A stretch of 64,000 nucleotides of DNA from Tectiglobus sp965215755. Lineage in GTDB: Bacteria > Pseudomonadota > Alphaproteobacteria > Rhizobiales > Hyphomicrobiaceae. Below, piece by piece: positions 43,105 to 51,297 of this stretch. Location of the stretch: positions 3,162,001 to 3,226,000 of the forward strand of contig OZ244119.1 in the NCBI GenBank assembly GCA_965215755.1, given 5' to 3'. Position 1 is the stretch's first letter, and the number at the start of each line of letters is the position of its first letter. Both the position numbers and the translations under genes were made by a program. Under the pieces are notes generated by a model. The model had not been told where the DNA came from, ran no database searches, and saw nothing but the letters and a program-made list of their open reading frames with translations.

Positions 43105-43575
43105 TTAGTCTTGTCTCGATAGAGCATCCAGTACGTTTTGCAGGATGATGCTCGCAGCTACTTGATCGATGACGTCTGCCCGTTTTGCGCGACTGGCATT
43201 GGCTGAGATGAGGGCGCGTTCGGCTTCGGCGGTGGTCAGGCGTTCGTCCCATAGAAGGATTGGCAGAGGGATACGGGCACTTGTGTTGCGTGCAAACGCG
43301 CGTGTTGACTGAGCGCGGGGGCCTTCCGTGTTGTTCAAGTTGCGTGGCAATCCCAAAACAAGACCGCAGATGCTATGCGAAGTAATGACCGCGCTCAGTT
43401 TTTCCACGTCCTGGCCAAACTTGCGCCGGCGGATTGTCTCGAATGGGGAGGCAATGAGCCGGGTGACGTCAGACAGCGCTAAACCAATCGTCTTGGTTCC
43501 GAGGTCAAGGCCCAGCAAGCGCTGATGAGGCAGAAGAAGCGCTGCAAACTCGTTGAGATCTTCTGTCGTTGTCAT
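43105..43575 (-). CDS. ruvX: Holliday junction resolvase-like protein RuvX (YqgF)
   Basis: RNase H-fold nuclease of 156 residues, involved in 16S rRNA 5'-end maturation and possibly in junction resolution. The first catalytic aspartate lies in LGLDLGTKTIGLALSD; further markers are LVLGLPRNLNNTEGP and LLWDERLTTAEAERAL, and near the C-terminus DVIDQVAASIIL carries the last acidic residue. The ATG at 43575 gives the family start; an upstream in-frame codon at 43596 adds 7 residues. It stands alone between two plus-strand genes. Confidence 0.92.
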   Translation of the reverse strand: MTTTEDLNEFAALLLPHQRLLGLDLGTKTIGLALSDVTRLIASPFETIRRRKFGQDVEKLSAVITSHSICGLVLGLPRNLNNTEGPRAQSTRAFARNTSARIPLPILLWDERLTTAEAERALISANASRAKRADVIDQVAASIILQNVLDALSRQD

Positions 43576-43765
43576 ATGGAGAATATCGCATCCCATTGCG
43601 GTTTATCGAGTCTTGCCAACAGCGGCGGCGATCGTGCATTCACTTGCCTTAGCATGACAAGCAGCTGGGTGGCTCAAACCATTCCACACTGTGGCCTGAC
43701 AATGTGAACAGCAATGTCTGACGCGAGACGGATCAGGCGGATTGAAAGCAAGGGAGTAACGCGCA

Positions 43766-44455
43766 ATGAAAGTGACTTGGTTCGGACATTCAACCTTCAG
43801 GGTTGAGACAGGTAACAGTGTTCTGCTGATCGATCCGTTTTTGAAAGGCAATCCGACTTTCGAGGCTTCTGGGGCCTCTTGGGATGACGCCGTGGCTGGT
43901 ACAACGCAGATCGCGCTGACCCATGGCCATGACGATCATATCGGTGACACAGTTGAAATCGCTAAAAAGTTCGGCGCGAAGGTCTTTGCTGTCTACGAAC
44001 TGGCGCTTCATATGGGTTCGCAGGGTGTTGAGGCGTTGGAGCCGATGGGGCAGGGCGGTACGGTCAGTTCCGATGACTTTGATGTCTCACTGACGCATGC
44101 GCAGCATTCATCCTCGTCGAATGGCACCTACTTGGGCACAGCCTGCGGTCTGGTGATCACGGCGAAGGAAGGCAAGACGCTCTATCACATGGGCGACACC
44201 GATATCTTCTCCGATATGAGCCTCATCAATGAGCTCTACAAACCGGAGATTGGGATCGTTCCGGTTGGTGATCGTTTCACCATGGGGGCTCGAACAGCAG
44301 CGCACGCCTGCAAGAACTATTTCAACTTCTCGAAGATTATCCCTTGTCATTTCGGCACCTTCCCGATTCTGGATCCGGATGCTGACAAGTTTGTAGCCGA
44401 GATGGGCGGTAGTAGCGTGGTGGTTCCTGCCGTCGGTAGCGCCATTGAGGTCTAA
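43766..44455 (+). CDS. UPF0173-family metal-dependent hydrolase
   Basis: MBL-fold hydrolase of 229 residues. The N-terminus MKVTWFGHSTFRVETG, the metal motif THGHDDHIGD and a C-terminal PCHFGTFPIL identify the UPF0173 family (UlaG-like). The HMGDTDIFSDM stretch gives the later aspartate ligand. Substrate unknown. No gene partners are evident. Confidence 0.88.
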   Translation: MKVTWFGHSTFRVETGNSVLLIDPFLKGNPTFEASGASWDDAVAGTTQIALTHGHDDHIGDTVEIAKKFGAKVFAVYELALHMGSQGVEALEPMGQGGTVSSDDFDVSLTHAQHSSSSNGTYLGTACGLVITAKEGKTLYHMGDTDIFSDMSLINELYKPEIGIVPVGDRFTMGARTAAHACKNYFNFSKIIPCHFGTFPILDPDADKFVAEMGGSSVVVPAVGSAIEV

Positions 44456-44509
44456 CGGCCGACCATCCGATGAGGTGGAGATCTTAGATTGTTGCTCGAT
44501 GTGAGCTTT

Positions 44510-44547
44510 CAGGACGTTGTCAATTCGGCCGATAAATCAACGTCCTG
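44510..44547. repeat. 10-bp inverted repeat downstream of the UPF0173 gene
   Basis: A perfect inverted repeat, CAGGACGTTG (44510-44519) and CAACGTCCTG (44538-44547), with an 18-base loop. No T-tract follows. It is between convergent genes and may act as a terminator or protect mRNA 3' ends. Confidence 0.5.
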
Positions 44548-44684
44548 CTTGCGCAGCGATGATGACTGAGAGTTTGGCTTGGTCAGCACCAAGTGGGCAG
44601 TTGTGCCGGCTTGGAAGGAAATGCTGATCAGCCAACTTGGCTGGGCCGGGGACAACCTCTTGAAGCTTCAAACCGAGAGCTCGG

Positions 44685-45164
44685 TCAGCTGACCACATCA
44701 ACAATTTGGGCCTTTACGGCTGTGGCCAAGTCGCCTGGATGCACCGAGAAAACACTGTTTGGTGTGCCTGCGGCAGCCCAGACAATGTCAAAGCGCAGTA
44801 AGTCCTGATCGATATACGTGCGCAGGGCCGTTGCATGGGCAAACGGCGGAATGCCACCGATTGCAAAGCCCGTGACATCGCGGACGTAGCTCGCATCGGG
44901 GCGTTTTACTTTCTCACCGGTGTAGGCAACGGTGCCCTTTTCATTGACACGGTTGTCGCCTGAGACGAGCAAAAGGATCGGTGTGTCGCTGTCTCTGCCG
45001 CGGAAGACCAGTGACTTGACGATCTGGCCAACAGCGCAATCGCAGGCCTGAGCAGCTTCCTCCGCGGTGCGCGTGGATGCATCTAGCTGCTTGACCCTGA
45101 TTGACAGTCCGAGTTGGTCTGCAGCATCCTGAACACGTTGAGATGCAGATTTGAGGTCAGCCAA
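44685..45164 (-). CDS. YbaK/EbsC-type aminoacyl-tRNA deacylase
   Basis: Trans-editing protein of 159 residues that hydrolyses misacylated tRNA such as Cys-tRNA(Pro). Recognisable parts are the opening helix (LKSASQRVQDAADQLGL), QIVKSLVF with the key lysine, LLLVSGDNRVN, and FAIGGIPPFAH, the active-site loop with its conserved glycines. The frame extends upstream to 45281, but a TTG at 45164 is preceded by AAGGAG at a spacing of 8 and gives the normal family length. It is divergent from gatC. Confidence 0.85.
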   Translation of the reverse strand: MADLKSASQRVQDAADQLGLSIRVKQLDASTRTAEEAAQACDCAVGQIVKSLVFRGRDSDTPILLLVSGDNRVNEKGTVAYTGEKVKRPDASYVRDVTGFAIGGIPPFAHATALRTYIDQDLLRFDIVWAAAGTPNSVFSVHPGDLATAVKAQIVDVVS

Positions 45165-45280
45165 GCCGATTTCTCCTTGCGATAATCGTCCGCGTTGATC
45201 GGTGCCTTGCATGTGCCGGTAAGACCAAGCTAAGAGATCAGCAACACAAACGTTTTTCCCTGTCAATTCAGTGAGGATCA

Positions 45281-45568
45281 ATGCAGGTCGACGAAGATAC
45301 CGTGCGTCGCATCGCGCGGCTGGCGCGGATCAAGATCTCGGACGAGGAGGCGCACGGCCTTCAATCCGAACTCTCCGGCATTCTGGACTGGGTCGAGCAA
45401 TTGGGCGAGGTCGACACGGACAATGTCGAGCCAATGACGCGCGTTGTTCCGATCGAACTGAAGCAGCGCGACGACGTGGTCAACGATGGCGGTAAGGCAG
45501 ACACTGTGGTGGCCAATGCACCGCAGACCCAGGATCATTTCTTTGTTGTGCCCAAGGTCGTCGAATGA
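45281..45568 (+). CDS. gatC: aspartyl/glutamyl-tRNA amidotransferase subunit C
   Basis: Small belt subunit of GatCAB, which amidates Glu-tRNA(Gln) and Asp-tRNA(Asn). The 95 residues fit: DTVRRIARLARIKISDEEA, then LDWVEQLGEVDTDNVEPMT and DHFFVVPKVVE at the end. The start follows GAGG. gatA is 37 bases downstream. The presence of GatCAB implies the indirect route for at least one amide aminoacyl-tRNA. Confidence 0.95.
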   Translation: MQVDEDTVRRIARLARIKISDEEAHGLQSELSGILDWVEQLGEVDTDNVEPMTRVVPIELKQRDDVVNDGGKADTVVANAPQTQDHFFVVPKVVE

Positions 45569-45605
45569 CGCGGATGGGTAGTCACATGATTAGAGAGGCT
45601 TTGCC

Positions 45606-47099
45606 ATGAGCGACCTCACTCGCCTGACCCTGGCTCAAGCGCGTGCCGGGCTTGCGGCCAAGGAGTTTTCCTCGGTCGAGCTGACGCAAGCATTTCTCGA
45701 TGCCATTGAAGCGTCGAACCAGCACCTCAATGCGTATATCGCCATCACGAGTGATGCCGCGTTGGAACGGGCGCAGGATAGCGACCAGCGCTTCAGCTCA
45801 GGTGATGCACGCCCGCTGGAAGGCCTTCCGCTTGGCATCAAGGACTTGTTCGCGACGAAGGGTGTCCACACGCAGGCCTGCAGTCATGTCCTTGATGCGT
45901 TCCAGCCGGCCTACGAGTCTACGATCACGCAGAACCTTTGGGATGCCGGCGCGCTGATGCTCGGCAAGCTCAACATGGATGAGTTTGCCATGGGGTCGTC
46001 GAATGAGACGAGCTACTATGGACCTGTTGTGAACCCGTGGCGTCGAAAGACCGAAGATGGGCAGATCGCCAACGACAAGTTGGTGCCAGGTGGTTCGTCC
46101 GGTGGATCGGCCTCTGCGGTCAGTGCTGATCTCTGTCTGGCTGCGACTGCGACGGACACAGGCGGTTCGATCCGCCAGCCAGCGGCACTGACCGGAACCG
46201 TCGGAATTAAACCGACGTATGGTCGTTGTTCGCGCTGGGGTGTCGTGGCTTTTGCATCGTCGCTGGACCAGGCTGGTCCGATCACTAAGACAGTGCGCGA
46301 TGCTGCGATCATGATGAAGCATATGGCCAGCCATGATCCGAAGGACTCGACAAGTGTTGATGCACCGGTTCCCGATTATGAGGCAGCGATTGGCCAGAGC
46401 GTCAAAGGTCTGCGGGTGGGAGTGCCGAAGGAATACAGGATTGACGGCCTTCCGGATGAGACGGAAGAGCTCTGGCAGCGCGGCATTGAATGGTTGAAAG
46501 ATGCTGGCGCCACCATTCACGAAATTTCACTGCCGCACACCAAGTACGCATTGCCGGCCTATTACATCGTGGCGCCGGCGGAAGCCTCGTCGAACCTCGC
46601 GCGCTACGACGGTGTTCGATATGGTTTGCGCGTGCCTGGCGATGATCTCATCGACACCTACGAGAAATCCCGTGCTGCTGGTTTCGGTGCAGAGGTCAAG
46701 CGGCGCGTTCTGATTGGCACGTATGTCTTATCTGCTGGTTATTACGATGCCTACTACCTGAAGGCTCAGAAGGTGCGCACGCTCATCAAGCAGGACTTTG
46801 ACAAGGCTTGGGACGCGGTTGATGTCATTCTTACGCCAACAACACCAACACCGGCGTTTGGAGTTGGTGAGAAGTCGGGTAATCCGATTGAAATGTACCT
46901 GCAGGATATCCTGACAGTGACCGTCAACATGGCCGGTCTGCCTGGGATCTCGGTACCGGCTGGACTATCCAGCGAGGGCACACCGCTGGGTTTGCAATTA
47001 ATCGGCAAGCCGTTTGACGAGGCGCAGCTGTTGCGTGTCGGACAGGTGATTGAGGATTCCGCCGGGCGTTTCCCTGTTCCGGAAACGTGGTGGCGATAG
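45606..47099 (+). CDS. gatA: aspartyl/glutamyl-tRNA amidotransferase subunit A
   Basis: Amidase subunit of GatCAB that releases ammonia from glutamine. The 497 residues carry the amidase-signature triad: Lys in LPLGIKDLF, the serine-rich loop GGSSGGSASAVSADL and the nucleophile region TDTGGSIRQPA. The protein ends with VPETWWR. The start has AGAGAGG upstream. It is preceded by gatC and followed after 24 bases by the chorismate mutase gene. Confidence 0.97.
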   Translation: MSDLTRLTLAQARAGLAAKEFSSVELTQAFLDAIEASNQHLNAYIAITSDAALERAQDSDQRFSSGDARPLEGLPLGIKDLFATKGVHTQACSHVLDAFQPAYESTITQNLWDAGALMLGKLNMDEFAMGSSNETSYYGPVVNPWRRKTEDGQIANDKLVPGGSSGGSASAVSADLCLAATATDTGGSIRQPAALTGTVGIKPTYGRCSRWGVVAFASSLDQAGPITKTVRDAAIMMKHMASHDPKDSTSVDAPVPDYEAAIGQSVKGLRVGVPKEYRIDGLPDETEELWQRGIEWLKDAGATIHEISLPHTKYALPAYYIVAPAEASSNLARYDGVRYGLRVPGDDLIDTYEKSRAAGFGAEVKRRVLIGTYVLSAGYYDAYYLKAQKVRTLIKQDFDKAWDAVDVILTPTTPTPAFGVGEKSGNPIEMYLQDILTVTVNMAGLPGISVPAGLSSEGTPLGLQLIGKPFDEAQLLRVGQVIEDSAGRFPVPETWWR

Positions 47100-47123
47100 A
47101 AGCAAAAAGCGAGGAGCGAAACG

Positions 47124-47444
47124 ATGAGTATCAAGGCGCCGCAGGAATGTCAGGACATGAGTGATGTCCGAGCAGAAATCGATCGATTGGATACGGCGCT
47201 GGTCGCTCTCATCGGTGAACGTTTTGGCTACGTCGAGCGCGCGTGGCAAATCAAGCTGGAGGAGAACGCGGCAGCGAATGTGCCCTGGCGCAATCAGCAG
47301 GTTGTTGATCGGGTTCGTGCCAAGGCGGAAGCTGTCGGTGTCCCACCAGATCTCTGTGAGGCCCTATGGCGGCAGATGATTGGCTGGTTCATCCAGTACG
47401 AAGAAGAAAAGCTCAAGGAAGAACTTGGTGGCAAGGCTGATTGA
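47124..47444 (+). CDS. AroQ-type chorismate mutase (or PchB-like)
   Basis: A 106-residue all-helical enzyme. DVRAEIDRLDTALVALIGERFGYVERAWQIK and QVVDRVRAKAEAVGVPPDLCEALWRQMIGW match AroQ. Chorismate mutase converts chorismate to prephenate for Phe and Tyr synthesis. PchB-type isochorismate pyruvate-lyases share the fold, so the reaction is not certain. The ATG follows GGAG. It sits directly after gatA, probably in the same transcript. Confidence 0.82.
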   Translation: MSIKAPQECQDMSDVRAEIDRLDTALVALIGERFGYVERAWQIKLEENAAANVPWRNQQVVDRVRAKAEAVGVPPDLCEALWRQMIGWFIQYEEEKLKEELGGKAD

Positions 47445-47482
47445 TCAATGAGGCCGAAGAGCCGGTAGGCAGAAGCAAACAT

Positions 47483-47779
47483 ATGGCGCTTTTTGACCCG
47501 AACTTTGATCCGCTGTCGCTCTTGATGATGGCCGTCCTTAATCCGGTGGTGATTGGCGTTGCGATCTATATGGGGTTGCAATCCGATCAGTGGCAGAAAC
47601 TCGTCGTCGTCGGCTTTGGTTCTGCCTTGGCCGGGGCTGCAGCTCTTTGGTTGGCCACGACAATCGGTCTGTTGACACCACGACCCTTCGGCAGTGATGC
47701 GGGCGTGTTTCTATTCAGCTTTGTTTACGGGATGCTTGTTGGCTGGATCGCCTACATGTGGAAAGGGCGCTCAGCCTGA
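47483..47779 (+). CDS. 98-residue membrane protein of unknown function
   Basis: Three hydrophobic segments: LLMMAVLNPVVIGVAIYMGL, LVVVGFGSALAGAAALWLATTIGLL and VFLFSFVYGMLVGWIAYMW. The N-terminal FDPLSLLMM pattern resembles small alphaproteobacterial proteins annotated only as hypothetical. The ATG at 47483 is chosen by likeness to those; a TTG at 47441 overlapping the chorismate mutase stop is also in frame. It is probably co-transcribed with the upstream gene. Confidence 0.65.
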   Translation: MALFDPNFDPLSLLMMAVLNPVVIGVAIYMGLQSDQWQKLVVVGFGSALAGAAALWLATTIGLLTPRPFGSDAGVFLFSFVYGMLVGWIAYMWKGRSA

Positions 47780-47898
47780 GAGTGCGATCACGCATAGGTG
47801 CACGAGATTTCAACTAGAATTGAGTTCACAAGCTGAGCTTCACATCAGACATTCTGGCAGCTCTCGTTTAGGTTTCGGATTTGTCAGAGGAATTGACC

Positions 47899-48339
47899 TT
47901 GTTACGCCGAACAATGCTCTTGCGGCTGATGTCGCTCTTCGCGCTGTTGATGTTGCCAGCAGTTGGTGTTCACGCTGGCAAGTCCAATATCACGGTGACT
48001 GAGGCGCATTCGCGTGCCGTGAGTGGTGAATTGGTCTTGGTCGATATCCGGGCCCCCAAAGAGTGGTCGCAGTCCGGTGTTCCGAGCAGCGGCAAACTAA
48101 TCACCATGTATCAGCGCGGCGATCAGTTCCTATCAGCGCTCAAACAGGCGACCGGCGGCGACACGTCAAAGCCTGTCGCGCTGATTTGTGCGACGGGAGT
48201 GCGATCCTTGCGGATGCAAAATGCGCTACGCAGAGCCGGCTACAAAAACGTGATCAATGTGCGCGGTGGAATGTTCGGTACAGCGAAGGATCGCGGCTGG
48301 ATCAAGGCCGGACTACCCGTGAACAAATGGAAGCGATAG
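47899..48339 (+). CDS. exported rhodanese-domain protein
   Basis: A single-domain sulfurtransferase-like protein of 146 residues. An N-terminal signal segment (MLLRLMSLFALLMLPAVGVHA) precedes the rhodanese fold: LVLVDIRAPKEWSQSGV and the active loop ICATGVRS with the persulfide cysteine. The C-terminal GYKNVINVRGGMFG is typical. The TTG at 47899 follows GAGGA at a spacing of about 8 and is preferred to the first TTG at 47881. The periplasmic location is inferred from the signal. The physiological donor is unknown. Confidence 0.85.
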   Translation: MLRRTMLLRLMSLFALLMLPAVGVHAGKSNITVTEAHSRAVSGELVLVDIRAPKEWSQSGVPSSGKLITMYQRGDQFLSALKQATGGDTSKPVALICATGVRSLRMQNALRRAGYKNVINVRGGMFGTAKDRGWIKAGLPVNKWKR

Positions 48340-48611
48340 CAGACCTTAACTCCACACTGACCCGATCAAGTTGGCGTCGGAGAGCATCAAACCAGACTGG
48401 CTGGTATATTGATTAAGGCGCTCCGATGCTGCAAGTCCCGGCTATCGACGTGCTGGCAATGATGAGTTGATATCGCCCGTGTTGCCGAGCAAGCCTGCCC
48501 AAACTCGCCGTATAGAACCCATGTGGCAGGCATATGGCCTAGTAGCGGCAGCCTTCCCGCCTCAGCAGATGAGGCATTTGCGGCATTCTCTTGGGCGACG
48601 TGGAGCGGCTG

Positions 48612-49403
48612 TTATCGGCTGAATTTGTAGACAACGTTCGCAGAACCGGAGAATTGGTCTTCCGTTTCGACAACCGGACTGTCAGCGGCGTCACCGACCA
48701 GACGTGAATAGCGGCCATTCACTTTCACCGACCATTGGCGTGACATCTGATACTTCACACCGGCGCCGACATACACGTCCTTGATCCCGGAGGATGCGTC
48801 GAATGCGGCAAGCCCTGCGCCTGATGTAGCAGCCTGAGCATTGCTTACACCAAAGTAGGCGTCCATGTAGTCGTCGTCTGCGTAGGTCGCGCCGGTTTTA
48901 CCGAAAAACGTGAGTTGCCTGGTCACTGGCTGCTCGTATTCCAGTCCAAAGCGCAGCTGGCCGCCTTCGACATCACCCGTCACTGTGCGATGGTAGGATA
49001 ATCCGAAAACAAGTGACGGCAGGATTTTCAGGCCGGCAAAGGCGCCGACAACGACACCCCCATCAACATCTCCGAGACCAACGAGTTTATCGCCATCGTC
49101 CTCATCACGGCCGAATTGATAACCTGCCAGCGGGCCTGCGACCATCCAGTGGTTTTTGAACAGCTTCAGGCGGACGTCATCGATGCCGCGCACGTCAAGG
49201 ATGTTTGATGCGGATCCAAAACTCGGAAAAATGAAAGGGGCGCCTACAACCTTATATTCGTCGGAACCTTCATACTTCGGGCTAACAGAGACGAAGCCGC
49301 CGCCCTTCCATGTCATGGAGGAACCGCCAGCCATGTGACCGTCGGCGAATGCTGCGCTCGTCGCTGCCAGCGCGAGTGCACCAGCAAGTGCAATTGCTCT
49401 CAT
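48612..49403 (-). CDS. MipA/OmpV-family outer membrane protein
   Basis: A 263-residue exported protein. A signal peptide (MRAIALAGALALAATSAAFA) is followed by a beta-strand-rich, aromatic-poor barrel, opening with GGGFVSVSPKYEGSDEYKVVGAPFIFPSF, and ending in SGSANVVYKFSR with the terminal aromatic-basic pattern of an outer membrane barrel. MipA is known as a scaffold protein for peptidoglycan enzymes; the exact role here is open. The frame extends upstream without support; the ATG at 49403 opens the signal peptide. Confidence 0.85.
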   Translation of the reverse strand: MRAIALAGALALAATSAAFADGHMAGGSSMTWKGGGFVSVSPKYEGSDEYKVVGAPFIFPSFGSASNILDVRGIDDVRLKLFKNHWMVAGPLAGYQFGRDEDDGDKLVGLGDVDGGVVVGAFAGLKILPSLVFGLSYHRTVTGDVEGGQLRFGLEYEQPVTRQLTFFGKTGATYADDDYMDAYFGVSNAQAATSGAGLAAFDASSGIKDVYVGAGVKYQMSRQWSVKVNGRYSRLVGDAADSPVVETEDQFSGSANVVYKFSR

Positions 49404-49765
49404 GATCGGCTCTGTGCCCCACATTTCGTGCGCTTCACGCACATGTTCTTTCGTCGAGAGGTACCGCAAATCTTTACTACGGAAAACCTACATCATTGTT
49501 ACGTCAACAGATCTAGTGTGGATGTGTCTCGAAGGCCTCAGAGCATGTTGCGCTGTCGGTTTGCACCATTGTCACTGATGGGGTGGTTTCCAAAGCCTCT
49601 CATGGTCGAGTGATTGCGCGATTTTTGCCGCTTTGGTAATGAGGCGTCTGACCGAGTGCTGCGGATCTGACGTTTGCCTCTTCGTTTTAGCGATGCGTGC
49701 AGGCCAACGTCAGATGCGCATCACGAGCAATCCGCTAATAGCCATCTAGCCAGAGAATGAGACGC
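49404..49765. other. Divergent intergenic region between mipA-like and gatB genes
   Basis: About 360 bases without a supported gene. It contains the palindromic element at 49661-49719, described separately, and a further partial copy of its arm (GCGTCTGAC at 49644-49652). Promoters for both flanking genes should be here. Confidence 0.4.
49661..49719. repeat. palindromic element A, REP-like
   Basis: Arms 49661-49678 and 49702-49719 pair in 16 of 18 positions, with a 23-base loop. The right arm ends in CGTCAGATGC, shared with element B at 53716-53770. A related element in two intergenic positions suggests a dispersed repeat. Confidence 0.55.
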
Positions 49766-51244
49766 ATGAGTAGCAAGGCTGCCACTTCGGAGAAATCCAA
49801 CCTGATTTCTGGTGCGACTGGGGATTGGGAGGTCGTTATCGGGCTTGAGGTCCATGCGCAGGTGAATTCAAAGGCGAAGTTGTTCTCAGGGGCCGCGACG
49901 GCGTTCGGGGGGGAACCTAACAGTCACGTCTCATTGGTCGATGCGGCCATGCCGGGCATGCTGCCCGTGATCAACAAGGAATGCGTGGCCCAGGCTATTC
50001 GTACCGGCCTTGGTCTCAATGCCGAAATCAACACCCGTTCTGTGTTTGACCGGAAGAACTACTTTTATCCGGATCTGCCTCAGGGCTATCAAATCTCCCA
50101 ATATAAACAACCGATTGTCGGCGAAGGTCAGGTCGAGATCGATGTTGACGGTGAGACCAAAGCGGTCGGTATCGAGCGTTTGCATTTGGAGCAGGATGCC
50201 GGGAAGTCGGTGCACGATATGCATCCGGACTATTCTTACGTTGATCTGAACCGTTCTGGTGTCGCGCTGATGGAGATTGTCTCCAAACCGGAATTAAGGT
50301 CCGCGAAGGAGGCCCAAGCCTACGTCTCAAAACTTCGCACGATCATGCGTTATCTCGATACCTGCGATGGTGATATGGAGAAGGGCAATCTGCGGGCGGA
50401 CGTCAATGTTTCCGTGCGCAAGCCGGGTGATGAACTCGGGACGCGTTGTGAGATCAAAAACGTCAACTCCATTCGGTTTATCGGCCAAGCCATTGAATCG
50501 GAGGCGCACCGCCAGATCGATATTATTGAGGACGGTGGGACGATTGACCAGGAGACACGCCTGTTTGATCCCAACAATGGAGAAACGCGGTCGATGCGCT
50601 CGAAGGAAGAGGCGCACGATTACCGGTATTTCCCTGATCCTGACCTGCTTCCGCTCGAGTTCACTGAAGCCTATGTCGAAGAGCTGAGGAGCAAGCTGCC
50701 GGAGCTTCCGGATCAGAAATTTCAGCGCCTGATCAATGACTTTGGTCTGACGCACTACGATGCTGAAGTGCTGACAGCGGAACGCGAGAGTGCCGACTAT
50801 TTCGAGGCGGTCGCTGCCGGACGAGACGGCAAGCTGGCGGCCAACTGGGTTATCAATGATGTCTTCGGACGCTTGAACAAAGAAGGTCTTGAGATCGAAG
50901 ACCTGCCCGTTTCCGCTGAGCAGCTTGGCAGTATTCTTGACCTTATCGGGAACAACACGATCTCCGGAAAGATCGCTAAAGACCTCTTCGATATTGTTTG
51001 GTCAGAGGGAGGGGACCCCGCCCAGATTGTCGAAGAGCGGGGAATGAAACAGGTCACCGATACAGGCGCGATCGAAGCTGCTGTTGACAAGGTGATCGCC
51101 GACAATCCGGCCCAGGTTGAGAAGGTTGCTGCCAATCCGAAGTTAGTCGGCTGGTTTGTTGGTCAGGTGATGAAGGCGACCGGCGGGAAGGCCAATCCTC
51201 AGGCCGTCAATGCAACAGTCAAAGAGAAGCTCAACATCGAATAG
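49766..51244 (+). CDS. gatB: aspartyl/glutamyl-tRNA amidotransferase subunit B
   Basis: Kinase and tRNA-binding subunit of GatCAB, 492 residues from the ATG at 49766 (an in-frame ATG three codons earlier is also possible). It begins WEVVIGLEVHAQVNSKAKLFSG and contains YFYPDLPQGYQISQ, the signature GNLRADVNVSVR, and YRYFPDPDLLPL. The C-terminal YqeY-like part ends with GQVMKATGGKANPQAVNA. It lies about 2.7 kb from gatCA, separated by unrelated genes, and the binding-protein/ion-channel gene follows after 53 bases. Confidence 0.96.
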   Translation: MSSKAATSEKSNLISGATGDWEVVIGLEVHAQVNSKAKLFSGAATAFGGEPNSHVSLVDAAMPGMLPVINKECVAQAIRTGLGLNAEINTRSVFDRKNYFYPDLPQGYQISQYKQPIVGEGQVEIDVDGETKAVGIERLHLEQDAGKSVHDMHPDYSYVDLNRSGVALMEIVSKPELRSAKEAQAYVSKLRTIMRYLDTCDGDMEKGNLRADVNVSVRKPGDELGTRCEIKNVNSIRFIGQAIESEAHRQIDIIEDGGTIDQETRLFDPNNGETRSMRSKEEAHDYRYFPDPDLLPLEFTEAYVEELRSKLPELPDQKFQRLINDFGLTHYDAEVLTAERESADYFEAVAAGRDGKLAANWVINDVFGRLNKEGLEIEDLPVSAEQLGSILDLIGNNTISGKIAKDLFDIVWSEGGDPAQIVEERGMKQVTDTGAIEAAVDKVIADNPAQVEKVAANPKLVGWFVGQVMKATGGKANPQAVNATVKEKLNIE

Positions 51245-51297
51245 TAACGGCGCGCGCTCAGCACCGACTGAAGCCGGACGCACAAGGGGGAATTGAG

